The translations under genes were made by a program, and so were the position numbers. A DNA stretch of 64,000 nt from positions 15,472 through 79,471 of the forward strand of contig DLBE01000043.1 of assembly GCA_002494205.1 (NCBI GenBank), given 5' to 3'. This document shows positions 32,106-40,875 of the stretch, piece after piece; within the stretch, counting starts at the first letter, position 1, and the number at the start of each line of letters is the position of its first letter. The notes beneath the pieces were generated by a model. It saw nothing but the letters and a program-made list of their open reading frames with translations. It was not told the DNA's origin and did no database searches. The stretch comes from Caryophanales bacterium UBA7029 (GTDB lineage Bacteria > Bacillota_I > Bacilli_A > RFN20 > CAG-826).

Positions 32106-33533
32106 ATGGATATTAAAAATGAAGCTATAACAACCCAAGAACAAGACTTTGCTCAATGGTATACAGATGTATGTAAGAAAGCCGAATTAATGGATTATTC
32201 ATCCGTTAAAGGTTTTATTATTTATCGTCCTTATGGCTATGCCATTTGGGAACAAATCCAATCTTATCTTGATAAGAAATTTAAAAATGTTGGTGTAGAA
32301 AATGTTTATATGCCTTTGGTAATTCCAGCATCTTTATTCCAAAAAGAAAAAGATCATATTGCTGGTTTTGCACCTGAAACTTTAATCGCTACTAAAGGTG
32401 GACAAGCCGTTTTAGATGATGAACTTATTATTCGGCCAACAAGTGAAGTTCTATTCTGCGAACATTACAAAAATGTAATTTCTTCTTATAGAGATTTACC
32501 AAAACGTTATAACCAATGGTGTAGCGTTGTGCGTTGGGAAAAGACAACTCGTCCATTCTTAAGAGGCTCTGAGTTCCTTTGGCAAGAAGGTCATACTATG
32601 TATGAAACCGAAGAAGAAGCTAGAAAAGACGCTTTAAGAATGCTTGAAATCTACGATGAAATGGGCAGAGAACTTCTTGCAGTTCCATTTGTTAAAGGAA
32701 TTAAAACTGATAAAGAAAAATTTGCTGGTGCAAAAGAAACTTATTCAATTGAAGCTCTTATGCCAGATGGAAAAGCTCTTCAAAGCGGAACAACACATTA
32801 TTTTGGTGATGGATTTGCTAAAGCATTTGGCATTTCTTTCCAAAGTAAAGATCAAAAACTTTGTACTCCTCACCAAACTTCATGGGGAGTTTCAACTAGA
32901 CTTTTAGGTTCAATTATCATGGTTCATGGAGATGATAACGGACTTGTTTTGCCTCCACGAGTAGCACCTGTTCAAGTCGTAATTGTACCTATTATGCAAA
33001 AGAATCCTGATGTCATGAAAAAGGCAATAGAATATAAAAATTGTCTAGAAAAAGCGGGAATTCGTGTAAAACTTGATGACTCAGATAGAAGTCCAGGATG
33101 GAAATTTGCTGAACACGAAATGAAGGGAATTCCTCTAAGAGTCGAAATTGGACCAAGAGACGTTGGCCAAGGTGTTGCAGTTCTAGCAAAACGTAATGAT
33201 GGCCAAAAGATTACGGTTCAAGACGCAGATGTTGTTAAAGAAGCTTTACGTCTTCTTGATGTAATTCACGAAGAAATGTATAAAAAAGCCTTCAAGTATC
33301 TACTTGAACATACAACAGAAGCACACTCTATTGAAGAACTTGAAAAAATTCTTGATCGTGGTGGATACGCAAAAGTTATGTGGTGCGGCGATAGAGCTTG
33401 TGAAGACAAGATTAAAGAACTCTATCAAGCAACCGCAAGATGCTTACCATTTGATCAAATACCATTCGAACATAAATGCTTAGTTTGTGGTAAAGAAGCT
33501 AAGAAAGTTGTCTTCTTCGCTAGAGCATATTAA
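32106..33533 (+). CDS. proS: Prolyl-tRNA synthetase, archaeal/eukaryal type
   Basis: It charges tRNA-Pro. The 475-residue class II enzyme lacks the bacterial insertion domain and has the ProS type 3 layout. DFAQWYTDVCKKAELMDYSSVKGFIIYRPYGYAIWE covers the N-terminus. Motif 2 lies around RWEKTTRPFLRGSEFLWQEGHT (about 145-166), motif 3 around GDDNGLVLPPRVAP (about 275-288), and the C-terminal zinc-binding-like domain has cysteines in MWCGDRACEDKI and HKCLVCGKEAKK. AAGGAGC lies 6 bases before this ATG. Confidence 0.95.
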   Translation: MDIKNEAITTQEQDFAQWYTDVCKKAELMDYSSVKGFIIYRPYGYAIWEQIQSYLDKKFKNVGVENVYMPLVIPASLFQKEKDHIAGFAPETLIATKGGQAVLDDELIIRPTSEVLFCEHYKNVISSYRDLPKRYNQWCSVVRWEKTTRPFLRGSEFLWQEGHTMYETEEEARKDALRMLEIYDEMGRELLAVPFVKGIKTDKEKFAGAKETYSIEALMPDGKALQSGTTHYFGDGFAKAFGISFQSKDQKLCTPHQTSWGVSTRLLGSIIMVHGDDNGLVLPPRVAPVQVVIVPIMQKNPDVMKKAIEYKNCLEKAGIRVKLDDSDRSPGWKFAEHEMKGIPLRVEIGPRDVGQGVAVLAKRNDGQKITVQDADVVKEALRLLDVIHEEMYKKAFKYLLEHTTEAHSIEELEKILDRGGYAKVMWCGDRACEDKIKELYQATARCLPFDQIPFEHKCLVCGKEAKKVVFFARAY

Positions 33534-33554
33534 TTATAAAAATTGTTGAAAATT

Positions 33555-33577
33555 CCCAGAAATTCCTGGGTTTTTTC
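33555..33577 (+). terminator. Terminator of proS
   Basis: CCCAG (33555-33559) pairs with CTGGG (33566-33570), followed by TTTTTTCTTT. Confidence 0.75.
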
Positions 33578-33654
33578 TTTATGTGCGCACATTTGTGCTT
33601 GCATATGAGAAATAAAGATATAAAATAATTCAGGTTTAAGAAAGGAGACCAAAA

Positions 33655-34170
33655 ATGAACAAAGAAAAATTATCTAAAATCCTTACATTTGCTGTTGTTA
33701 TAGCAATGGGTGTTCTTATTGCTATCTTTGGCACAGACGCAATTGATATTTATTTAGGTGTTGTCGCATGTGTGGCAGGTGTAGTTGTTTTAGCAGACAC
33801 CATTTACTTATTAACAAGAAAAGAAAAACTTGTTGCGACTCCATTTATTGTTTCACTAGTTTTAATTGCTATTGGTATAACTTTATTTGCTGATTACATT
33901 TCTTTCGAATTATTTGTTAAGATCTTAGTTGTTGTTATTTTAGGTACAGGTGTAGGACTTCTTTGCTATGGCATTTACTTACTTGCTCACAAAGAAACAT
34001 CAGGAGGAATCCTCAATGCTGTCATGGGCGTTGTTGCTTTAGTTTTAGCAATTCTTTATATGGCAGTTCCTGATTTTTCTAAAGCATTCTGGATCATTGT
34101 TGGCATTGTAATTGCTGTCTATGGTGCTTTAGGTCTTGTATTTACTATTGCTGACAAAAGCAGTAAATAA
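33655..34170 (+). CDS. HdeD/DUF308-like membrane protein
   Basis: A 171-residue protein with six closely spaced membrane helices in a repeated helix-hairpin pattern (LGVVACVAGVVVLADTIYLL and WIIVGIVIAVYGALGLVFTI), as in the HdeD/DUF308 group. The polar ends are short and no catalytic motif is seen. Function is unknown beyond HdeD's link with acid resistance in enterobacteria. AAGGAGACC precedes the ATG, and the gene is monocistronic between two terminators. Confidence 0.75.
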   Translation: MNKEKLSKILTFAVVIAMGVLIAIFGTDAIDIYLGVVACVAGVVVLADTIYLLTRKEKLVATPFIVSLVLIAIGITLFADYISFELFVKILVVVILGTGVGLLCYGIYLLAHKETSGGILNAVMGVVALVLAILYMAVPDFSKAFWIIVGIVIAVYGALGLVFTIADKSSK

Positions 34171-34183
34171 TTAGAGAACAAAC

Positions 34184-34213
34184 AAAAAAGAGACATAAAG
34201 TCTCTTTTTTTAT
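34184..34213. terminator. Bidirectional terminator
   Basis: AAAAAAGAGAC (34184-34194) pairs with GTCTCTTTTTT (34200-34210), loop ATAAA. It lies between convergent genes. Confidence 0.85.
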
Positions 34214-34650
34214 TTTAGCTTTTTATAGATTTCTAGGAAATCATTTGAGAGAGGATATTTTTCGATATCCTCTTCTTTTATAAAGAATATCTCACCCTCT
34301 TTAGATGATTTTAAGTTTCCCTTGAATGTCTTAGTTTTAAACAACATTGCAAGGTGTCTAACGTTATCTCCAAATTCGTTCCATTCAATGTAGCCTCGAG
34401 ATTCCAGATCAGAAACTTCTAAACCAGTTTCTTCTTTCATTTCGCGAACAACGGCATCAACGATAAGTTCATCATCTTCAACGTGTCCGCCCGGGAAAGT
34501 AAGTCCTGGCCAATCTTTCTTCAAACGATTTTCAACCAAGAAAGAGCCATCATCTTTATAAACCATGCACATGATTGTAAGCTTGGTTTTCTTTTGCACG
34601 TGTGACTTATCTTTCTTAATAAAGTCTTTATCAATTCCGTTTTGAATCAT
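34210..34650 (-). CDS. Nudix hydrolase, MutT-like
   Basis: A 146-residue pyrophosphohydrolase. The Nudix box is complete in FPGGHVEDDELIVDAVVREMKEETGLEV (about residues 51-78; key residues G53, E57 and the R-E-x2-E-E run), so it should be active. The family member nearest in layout is 8-oxo-dGTP diphosphatase, but the substrate is open. It starts 1 base after the ABC permease stop and is probably the last gene of that operon. Confidence 0.88.
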   Translation of the reverse strand: MIQNGIDKDFIKKDKSHVQKKTKLTIMCMVYKDDGSFLVENRLKKDWPGLTFPGGHVEDDELIVDAVVREMKEETGLEVSDLESRGYIEWNEFGDNVRHLAMLFKTKTFKGNLKSSKEGEIFFIKEEDIEKYPLSNDFLEIYKKLK

Positions 34651-34651
34651 A

Positions 34652-35326
34652 TTAGAAATCTAATTTTTTAAGGTTTTTTGTGGATAATTTTATAACTAAA
34701 GCTTTAATAGCAATATAGATTCCGATTGCCGCTAAAAGTAGACCAAACTGTAAAATATAATTTGAGTTTGGAAGTCCAACAGTAAACATTTCTTCTGCGA
34801 CAAAGAATGGAACCATGGTTAATACACCACCAATAATTGCTGTTACAATAACTCCCACAAGCATATTAGCAATAATAGTTTTACCGGTTTTATAGAACCA
34901 AGGTAGATAAATCAAATCATACACGGAGAATGAGATTAAATATGCTGCTAGTAAAGCAATTGGTTGATGCATATTTAATGAAACCTGCATAGATTCTTTG
35001 CTATTTGCATCAAAAATAAATGTTGCAACAGACATAAAAGCAAAAACCAAGAGAACTTCAAATAATTGAATAACAGCTACTGTTATCACACGTGCTTTAA
35101 TTACATCTTCTCTTTTGATAGGAAGCGTGCATGTGTAATATAAGTCGTTGGTGGTTGTTGTCTTATTCATTCCTATAAATAGGAAAGTATATGTTGCAGC
35201 CATATAAATTAATGGCACAAAAGAAGGGAATGCCGGAGAAAGAGCAGACATCGACATAAGTATGATGAGTAAATACGCTAGAGGTGGTACAGCTAGTTTG
35301 AACTCTTTATAAAGCAAATGTTTCAT
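34652..35326 (-). CDS. ABC-2 type transporter permease
   Basis: A 224-residue membrane protein with six predicted helices, starting MKHLLYKEFKLAVPPLAYLLI, the typical opening of small ABC-2 permeases. It includes DLYYTCTLPIKREDVIKARVI (about 60-80), a conserved cytosolic coupling-helix segment. It overlaps the end of the ATPase gene by 20 bases. The substrate is unknown; such AbrB-ATPase-permease sets in Firmicutes often handle antimicrobial peptides or signals. Confidence 0.85.
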   Translation of the reverse strand: MKHLLYKEFKLAVPPLAYLLIILMSMSALSPAFPSFVPLIYMAATYTFLFIGMNKTTTTNDLYYTCTLPIKREDVIKARVITVAVIQLFEVLLVFAFMSVATFIFDANSKESMQVSLNMHQPIALLAAYLISFSVYDLIYLPWFYKTGKTIIANMLVGVIVTAIIGGVLTMVPFFVAEEMFTVGLPNSNYILQFGLLLAAIGIYIAIKALVIKLSTKNLKKLDF

Positions 35327-36179
35327 CTTCTAAATCATCCTTTCTTTCTTCATAAACCATAATTGTGTCTAAATCTGGTTTAGATTGTTTAATTTTTGCG
35401 GAAATTCCTTTAGATTTTTCACTTGGAATAAGGGCTGTAAATTCTTTTCCGTCTTCCTTGTGAGAAACAATAAATTCTTTAACAGAATCGAATTCTGGCA
35501 TAGGACCAGTAATGTACTTATAGTCATTAATGAATTCTTCTTTTGTCTTTGAGGAGATAATTTTTCCTTTTTTAATATAGACAATGTGATCAGCACATTT
35601 ATCTAAATCTGAAGTGATGTGTGTTGAGAAAAGAATACTTCTTTTTCCATCTTTAACAATCATTTTAAAAATATCTAAGATTTCATCTCTACTTACTGGA
35701 TCAATTCCAGATGTAGGTTCATCTAAAATTAGTAATTTCGCACCATGAGAAAGAGCTACAGCAAGGTTATATTTAACCTTCATACCGCTTGAAAGTTCTT
35801 TTATTTTCTTATTTTGATCTAATGAGAATCTTTTACAAAGTTTTTCATAAGTATCTTGATTCCAGTTTGGGTAAAATTTACTTGTAACTTTAGTTAAGTT
35901 TCCAATTTTTGCATCTGGGTAGAACATTGTCTCGGCAAGTGTAAAGCCCATTTCTTGTCTGTTTTCGGTTTCATGTTCGTAAATATCTCTACCAAAAACT
36001 TTAATTTCGCCTTTGTTTAGATGAATAAGTCCCATGATTCCTTTTAAAGTGGTTGTTTTACCTGCGCCATTACGACCAATAAATCCACAAATTGAGCCTT
36101 CTTCAATATCGAAGGAGACATCATCAAGCTTAAATGAAGGATATTCTTTGGTTATATTTTTAACTTCTAAAATACTCAT
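35307..36179 (-). CDS. ABC transporter ATP-binding protein
   Basis: A 290-residue ATPase with Walker A GRNGAGKTTTLKG (about 36-48), ABC signature LSSGMKVKYNLAVALSHG (about 130-147), Walker B LLILDEPTSGIDP (about 150-162) and the H-loop FSTHITSD (about 185). An extra C-terminal region of about 70 residues (after 215) resembles the regulatory tail of multidrug/bacitracin-type ABC ATPases. It overlaps both neighbours (4 bases with the AbrB gene, 20 with the permease). Confidence 0.92.
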   Translation of the reverse strand: MSILEVKNITKEYPSFKLDDVSFDIEEGSICGFIGRNGAGKTTTLKGIMGLIHLNKGEIKVFGRDIYEHETENRQEMGFTLAETMFYPDAKIGNLTKVTSKFYPNWNQDTYEKLCKRFSLDQNKKIKELSSGMKVKYNLAVALSHGAKLLILDEPTSGIDPVSRDEILDIFKMIVKDGKRSILFSTHITSDLDKCADHIVYIKKGKIISSKTKEEFINDYKYITGPMPEFDSVKEFIVSHKEDGKEFTALIPSEKSKGISAKIKQSKPDLDTIMVYEERKDDLEDETFAL

Positions 36180-36382
36180 TTACCTATGACTCCTTTCTGC
36201 ATAAGTTCATAAACTGCATCGCTTTTCATTAATGCGATGCCTTTTTCTTTGTCTCCTAAAAACATTAACGTATCGCCTGGAGAAATGTTAAACATTTCCC
36301 TAGCTTCTTTAGGAACAATAATTTGACCTTTTTCGCCAACTTTTACGGAGACAATGAATCGATCTTTTGAGATATTTTTCAT
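36176..36382 (-). CDS. AbrB/MazE-type DNA-binding protein
   Basis: A 68-residue protein with a swapped-hairpin AbrB domain: VSVKVGEKGQIIVPKEAREMFNISPGDTLMFLGD (about 11-44). It heads the ABC operon and overlaps the ATPase start by ATGA, so it is probably the local regulator. The ribosome site is an unusual tandem: AGTAGGAAA occurs twice in a row just before the ATG, after TATAAT (36411-36416, minus). Confidence 0.9.
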   Translation of the reverse strand: MKNISKDRFIVSVKVGEKGQIIVPKEAREMFNISPGDTLMFLGDKEKGIALMKSDAVYELMQKGVIGK

Positions 36383-36430
36383 TTCCTACTTTTCCTACTT
36401 TTCATACTATATTATATTCTTATTTAAACA

Positions 36431-36457
36431 AAATAAAAGGGGAAGATTAACTTCCCC
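36431..36457 (-). terminator. Terminator of nagB
   Basis: GGGGAAG (36439-36445) pairs with CTTCCCC (36451-36457). On the minus strand TTTTATTTTG follows. Confidence 0.8.
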
Positions 36458-36475
36458 AATAATGTTTAAGTAACA

Positions 36476-37198
36476 TTACTTACAAAGTGAATATGCATCT
36501 TCATCAACATAGACTGTAACATCTGGATGTTTTTGAAGAATGGAACAAGGCATTGATTCAACAACTGGTCCTTTAATTAAGCCATAGACTGCTTTTGCTT
36601 TGTTCTTACCAGTAGCGATAAGAACAATTTTTTTAGCATTCATAATGGACTTAAGTCCCATTGTAACTGCACGTGTAGGAACTTCCGAAATATCATTGAA
36701 TAATCTTGAGTTATCTTTGATAGTTTGCTCAGTAAGTTCGGTTTCGTGTGTTAATGAATCAAATGGTGTACCTGGTTCATTAAATGCGATGTGGCCATCA
36801 CTGCCAATACCAAGAATTTGAATATCAATTCCGCCTGCTTTTGCAATCATGTCATCATATTCGTTCATGAATTTCTTATAATCTCCAACACCGAGTAAGA
36901 CGTTTGTGTTTTTCTTATCGATATCGATGTGATTGAATAAATTTTCATTCATGAAGTAACGATATGATTGATTATGTGTTCCTTCAAGGCCAACATATTC
37001 ATCAAGGTTAAATGTTTTACATTTAGCAAATGAAACTCTACCTTCTTTATTAGCTTTTGCCAAATTGGCATAAACATCAAGAGGAGATGTTCCTGTTGCA
37101 AGTCCTAAGACTGCATTTGGTTTTTTATTAACAACTTCGATGAAGTCTTCTGCAATCATTTTTGAGATGACTTCGTTTGTATTTACTACAACTTTCAT
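36476..37198 (-). CDS. nagB: Glucosamine-6-phosphate deaminase
   Basis: It converts glucosamine-6-phosphate to fructose-6-phosphate and ammonia, linking amino-sugar use to glycolysis. The 240 residues show VLGLATGTSPLDVYANL (about 30-46), FNLDEYVGLEGTHNQSYRYFMNENLFNHID (about 63-92), ILGIGSDGHIAFNEPGTPFDS (about 128-148) and RAVTMGLKSIMNAKKIVLIATG. The length is that of the short Firmicutes NagB. AAAGGAA lies 11 bases before the ATG. It follows the beta-helix acyltransferase gene after 1 base. Confidence 0.96.
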   Translation of the reverse strand: MKVVVNTNEVISKMIAEDFIEVVNKKPNAVLGLATGTSPLDVYANLAKANKEGRVSFAKCKTFNLDEYVGLEGTHNQSYRYFMNENLFNHIDIDKKNTNVLLGVGDYKKFMNEYDDMIAKAGGIDIQILGIGSDGHIAFNEPGTPFDSLTHETELTEQTIKDNSRLFNDISEVPTRAVTMGLKSIMNAKKIVLIATGKNKAKAVYGLIKGPVVESMPCSILQKHPDVTVYVDEDAYSLCK

Positions 37199-37199
37199 T

Positions 37200-37868
37200 T
37201 TATCTATTTTCCTTTTCTACAATATTATTTTGTGATTTAACGATGCGGTTTTCTTTGAATATTCCTCTAAGCATACTTAATGGGTAAACTTGAGTGTTTT
37301 TACCGATAACGGTACCTGGATTTAAGACTGAACCGCAACCAATGTCGGCGTGATCTCCTAAGAAACCTCCGATTTTTCTTAAACCAGTTTCGTGTTCTTC
37401 CTCACCATGAAGGACAATGTTTTTGCCATCACTTTTAAGGTTTGAAAGAATAGAACCAGCGCCCATATGAGCGTAGTTTCCGACAATGGAATCTCCAACA
37501 TAATTGTAATGAGGAACTTGAGCGTGTTTCATAAGAACTGAGTTCTTTAACTCTGAGGAGTTACCAACGACACATTCTGGTCCAACAATGACTGAACCTC
37601 TAATATAAGCTCCTGGTCTAATTTCGACATTATCGCAGATAATTGTTGGTCCGCATATTGTAGCAGTTTTGGCAATTTTTACATTCTTACCAACAAGAAC
37701 CCCTTCGTCTAATTTAGTAAAACCTTCGATTCCTTTGTCGATAAGGGAGACAATATAGGATTGGATCTCTTTTAAAACTAACCAAGGGCTTTCCTTGGAA
37801 AAAACTAGCGAATCCACGATGGAATTTCCGCTATGCTCGAATAAATCGATGCACTTAATCTTATCCAT
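37200..37868 (-). CDS. Left-handed beta-helix acyl/nucleotidyl-transferase-like protein
   Basis: A 222-residue hexapeptide-repeat protein. The repeats run from about residue 55 to 195 (LVGKNVKIAKTATICGPTII, VEIRPGAYIRG, VGNSSELKNSVLMKHAQVPHYNYVGDSIVGNYAHMGAGSIL and IGKNTQVYPLSMLRG). The central part resembles the C-terminal acetyltransferase half of GlmU. The GlmU uridylyltransferase half is missing, so it may acetylate an amino sugar phosphate or act with a separate partner. The tight pairing with nagB supports amino-sugar metabolism. AGGAGAGG precedes the ATG. Confidence 0.75.
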   Translation of the reverse strand: MDKIKCIDLFEHSGNSIVDSLVFSKESPWLVLKEIQSYIVSLIDKGIEGFTKLDEGVLVGKNVKIAKTATICGPTIICDNVEIRPGAYIRGSVIVGPECVVGNSSELKNSVLMKHAQVPHYNYVGDSIVGNYAHMGAGSILSNLKSDGKNIVLHGEEEHETGLRKIGGFLGDHADIGCGSVLNPGTVIGKNTQVYPLSMLRGIFKENRIVKSQNNIVEKENR

Positions 37869-37945
37869 ATTCCTCTCCTAAAAATACTTTTTTATTATTG
37901 CACAGGCGATGGAACGTGGAAATTATTTTTTTATTTTTTTTCAAA

Positions 37946-38770
37946 TTATTCCAGGTTTACTTTGTTAGAAATATAGTAATGGTATTGCTTCTCTTGACAA
38001 TATTTTTTAATGTCTTCTTTTAAATTAGAATCTTTTGTGTATTCTAAGAAGAATACTTCTTTATTTTTCTTTTTCATTAAAGATGCAATTTCTTTGTAAA
38101 AATTTTGATCTTCTTTATTTTGTTTAGCGAATATATCATGCTCATAATTTGTAATTAAAGAGAAGACTTCTTCTTGGTGATAACCCCAAACATAATTAAA
38201 AACGTTATCTTTATTATCGTTTGAGTCGTCAAAGTATTCAGCGCCGCCATTAACCATAACTTTTAATCCAAGTTTATTTACTCTATTCATTACACTTTTA
38301 AGGGAGTTGGCAAAATCTTGATAATTTAATTCTTCCTCTTTTGCAATAGAGTAAACATCGACATTATCAAGGTAAACTCCAAAAGCGCCTTTGTTTTTAT
38401 ACTTTTTTGCAAGCGAAACAACTAAATTTTGCCAAGACTTGTTAGTAACATCGATCCATCTTTCATCTGGCCAATTGTCATAATCTTTGAACGTCAAATC
38501 TTTGAATTCTTCATAATAATCACGATAATTTTCCAATGAACCGACATTTAAATAAGCTAAGCAATTAGTGCCATTTTTTGTTAATTTTTCAATATTTGAT
38601 TTAGAAAATTCATCAATCTCTAACGCTACATATTTGTAATTAATAAAACTTTTAATGTTATTATTAGCTCTTCCTAAAAATGCTCCATAATCATTTGAAG
38701 TAAAATTAGTCTTTGAATTACAACTTACTAAAGTAAATGCAGCGATTAATGAGATAGCAATTTTTTTCAT
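37946..38770 (-). CDS. GH114-like lipoprotein (endo-alpha-1,4-polygalactosaminidase family)
   Basis: A 274-residue exported protein. The signal peptide MKKIAISLIAAFTLVSC ends in a lipobox with cysteine 17. The mature part has the TIM-barrel pattern of the GH114/PelA-like family: FINYKYVALEIDEFSK, CLAYLNVGSLENYRDYY (about 75-91), ERWIDVTNKSWQNLV and GAFGVYLDNVDVYS (about 127-140, likely acidic catalytic residues). LKVMVNGGAEYFDD follows. The family cleaves polymers of alpha-1,4-linked galactosamine. A longer N-terminus in frame would bury the signal peptide, so this ATG is preferred; it has no ribosome site, and TACAAT (38780-38785) lies 9 bases upstream. Confidence 0.8.
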   Translation of the reverse strand: MKKIAISLIAAFTLVSCNSKTNFTSNDYGAFLGRANNNIKSFINYKYVALEIDEFSKSNIEKLTKNGTNCLAYLNVGSLENYRDYYEEFKDLTFKDYDNWPDERWIDVTNKSWQNLVVSLAKKYKNKGAFGVYLDNVDVYSIAKEEELNYQDFANSLKSVMNRVNKLGLKVMVNGGAEYFDDSNDNKDNVFNYVWGYHQEEVFSLITNYEHDIFAKQNKEDQNFYKEIASLMKKKNKEVFFLEYTKDSNLKEDIKKYCQEKQYHYYISNKVNLE

Positions 38771-38839
38771 AGTAATAAAATTGTATCGCAAATGAAAGTT
38801 GGGATGAATTTTTAAAAATAAAAGAGTAACCTATTTAGT

Positions 38840-39595
38840 ATGAAGATACTTTTAGTAGATGATGAACAACTTCAATTAATCAGATTAGAAAAAGCTTGTA
38901 GGGCTGTTATACCTAGTGCTGATTATTTTATTTTTACAAATCCGGTTAAAGCACTTGAAGAAAGTGAAAAAACCAAATTTGATGTTGCGTTTTTGGATAT
39001 TGAAATGCCATCAATCAAAGGGATTCAACTTGCTAAAAAATTAAAGAAAAATAATCCTCTTTTAAGTGTTATTTTTGTAACGGCCTATACCGACTATGCT
39101 TTACAAGCTTTTAATATTCATGCTTCTGGTTACATTACTAAGCCTGTTAACGAAGCGAAAATTAAAGAAGAAATTGAAAATCTTAAAAACATTTCTCCTT
39201 TACCGACTACTAAAAAATTACAAGTTAAATGCTTCGGCAATTTTGAAGTATTTTGCAAAGGAGAACCAGTTAAATTCTCTTATAAAAAGTCTAAAGAAGT
39301 TTTCGCCTATCTTATAGATAGAGAAGGCTCTGCAATTAATATTAATGAGCTTAATGCAGTTTTGTGGGAGGAAGATCACCCTTCATATTTAAGAAACTTA
39401 ATTGCAGATATTCAAAAAACTTTAAAATCACTTGATTGTGAGGATGTTTTCGTTAAACGCCATAACGAATGCTATATTGATGTTGATAAAATCGATTGCG
39501 ATGCTTACGAATATAAAAAAGATAATCCAAACGCTGTAAGACTTTATCGAGGCGAATACATGATGCAATATTCATGGCCAATATTTGATGAATAA
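38840..39595 (+). CDS. Orphan response regulator with SARP-like output domain
   Basis: A 251-residue two-domain regulator. The receiver (about 1-118) has DDE near residues 6-8, the phospho-acceptor in VAFLDIEMPSIKG (about 53), the threonine in IFVTAYTDYAL and the lysine in GYITKPVNEAK. The output part (about 130-240) begins LQVKCFGNFEVFCKGEPVKFSYKKSKEVFAYLID. This is the winged-helix pattern of SARP/OmpR-like activators seen in Clostridia, without a following BTAD repeat domain. No histidine kinase is adjacent. It lies upstream of a HipA-like gene and the RiPP cluster on the same strand, so it may control them. Confidence 0.82.
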   Translation: MKILLVDDEQLQLIRLEKACRAVIPSADYFIFTNPVKALEESEKTKFDVAFLDIEMPSIKGIQLAKKLKKNNPLLSVIFVTAYTDYALQAFNIHASGYITKPVNEAKIKEEIENLKNISPLPTTKKLQVKCFGNFEVFCKGEPVKFSYKKSKEVFAYLIDREGSAININELNAVLWEEDHPSYLRNLIADIQKTLKSLDCEDVFVKRHNECYIDVDKIDCDAYEYKKDNPNAVRLYRGEYMMQYSWPIFDE

Positions 39596-39618
39596 AAATA
39601 GATTAGAATTTATTTAAA

Positions 39619-40818
39619 ATGTCTGAAATTGAAAGAACAAATAAGCTTATTTTGATGTTTAAGAATTATGAAGTTCTTTCTTTTTCATATGAATCAGAAC
39701 CTAAACGAGTTGTTCATATAATAGAAAAATTAGAGCATTTTGATAAAGCTCCCTATGGAGTTTTGCATCCACTTTATGACGAGGATACCGCACTTTTGAA
39801 ATTTTTCAATTCGAGATCTATCGCACCTCAAAGATATGATTACAATGAAATTCTTAAAGCTACTAATAGTAAGAATGGATTTGAACTATCTTTTAAAGGA
39901 CACGGCTTATCTTTAACAAACCATTATTGGTTTAAAAAAGAGGGTGAAAAATTAAAATACGAAGATATAAATTTCTTCACTAACAAGTGGGATGATTCCT
40001 TTGGAAGAGCGGTATTAAATAAAGATTATGAGAAACTAAAAAACTGTGATTTAAATGTTCCTGATATTGTTACTAATGGTTGGGCAGTTAAAGGATGGAT
40101 TTGGGATAATGGTCCAAAGCTTTATAAATTCTCTAGAGATAAAATTAGCAGCGCAGAAGCTCTTGGTGAAGTTTTGGGTTCAAGACTTGCTAGAAGAATA
40201 TTTCCAGATGATCAAGTTCTTCATTATGTACTTAAAAAAATTGGAAATAATTATGCTTCAGCAGCACCTGTACTTATTGGAATTGATGAAGAATTAGTTC
40301 CGCTTTCAAATTATTTTAAATCTGATGTTTTTCACACTTATTTAAAAAGATTTAATAATAGAGAAGTCCAAAATGAATTTTTTAAATTAATAGAGCATTC
40401 TGGTATTCCAGGAATTAAAGAATTTTTCATTAAAATTACATGTGTTAGACACTTATGTTTCATTTCCGATTTACATTTTGATAACATTTCTATTATTAAA
40501 AATAATAAAACAGGAAAACTAAGAATGTCTCCTTTATACGATTTAGCAGGAGCTTTCGGGACTTCTGAGTCAGGAAGAAAGTTTGTTTCTAACATTAATA
40601 AAGGAACATATCTAGTACTTTTCTATGTCTTTAATGAGCTAAATCCTGATTGGGATTATTCTTGGTATGACCCAAAACGACTTGACGGTTTCGAGAATGA
40701 AATAATCGAAATATTAACAAAATCAGAATTTTATACACCCGAATTATTAGATAGAATAATAAATGTTTTCCGCTACCAAAAGGAAGCGTTAGATAAAATA
40801 GCAAAAAAGATTAAATAA
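39619..40818 (+). CDS. HipA-like kinase domain protein, no antitoxin partner
   Basis: A 399-residue protein of the HipA/CtkA-like group found in Firmicutes. Segments typical of it are LSFKGHGLSLTNHYWFKKEG and YEDINFFTNKWDDSFGRAVL (about 90-130). TNGWAVKGWIWDNGPKLYKFSRD (about 152-175) holds the likely ATP lysine. LCFISDLHFDNISIIKNNKTGKLRMSPLYDLAGAFG (about 280-315) has the catalytic HxDN-like and DLA motifs. No HipB-type repressor is adjacent, so it is not a classic toxin-antitoxin pair. It sits 23 bases after the response regulator. No Shine-Dalgarno sequence is present, but TAGAAT (39604-39609) lies 9 bases before the ATG. Confidence 0.72.
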   Translation: MSEIERTNKLILMFKNYEVLSFSYESEPKRVVHIIEKLEHFDKAPYGVLHPLYDEDTALLKFFNSRSIAPQRYDYNEILKATNSKNGFELSFKGHGLSLTNHYWFKKEGEKLKYEDINFFTNKWDDSFGRAVLNKDYEKLKNCDLNVPDIVTNGWAVKGWIWDNGPKLYKFSRDKISSAEALGEVLGSRLARRIFPDDQVLHYVLKKIGNNYASAAPVLIGIDEELVPLSNYFKSDVFHTYLKRFNNREVQNEFFKLIEHSGIPGIKEFFIKITCVRHLCFISDLHFDNISIIKNNKTGKLRMSPLYDLAGAFGTSESGRKFVSNINKGTYLVLFYVFNELNPDWDYSWYDPKRLDGFENEIIEILTKSEFYTPELLDRIINVFRYQKEALDKIAKKIK

Positions 40819-40844
40819 CTGTGACACATTTGTGGCAGATGCTT

Positions 40845-40853
40845 TGCTAGAAT
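40845..40853 (+). promoter_or_regulatory. RiPP operon promoter, extended -10
   Basis: TGCTAGAAT is an extended -10 element (TG, one base, TAGAAT). No good -35 is found at 16-18 bases upstream. The start would fall near 40860, just before AGGATTGG, which can serve as the ribosome site. Confidence 0.5.
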
Positions 40854-40875
40854 ACATTCAGGATTGGAATTGATT

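Noticed and set aside
39619..40818. HipAB toxin-antitoxin system
   Set aside because: No HipB-like HTH gene is adjacent; the upstream gene is a response regulator.
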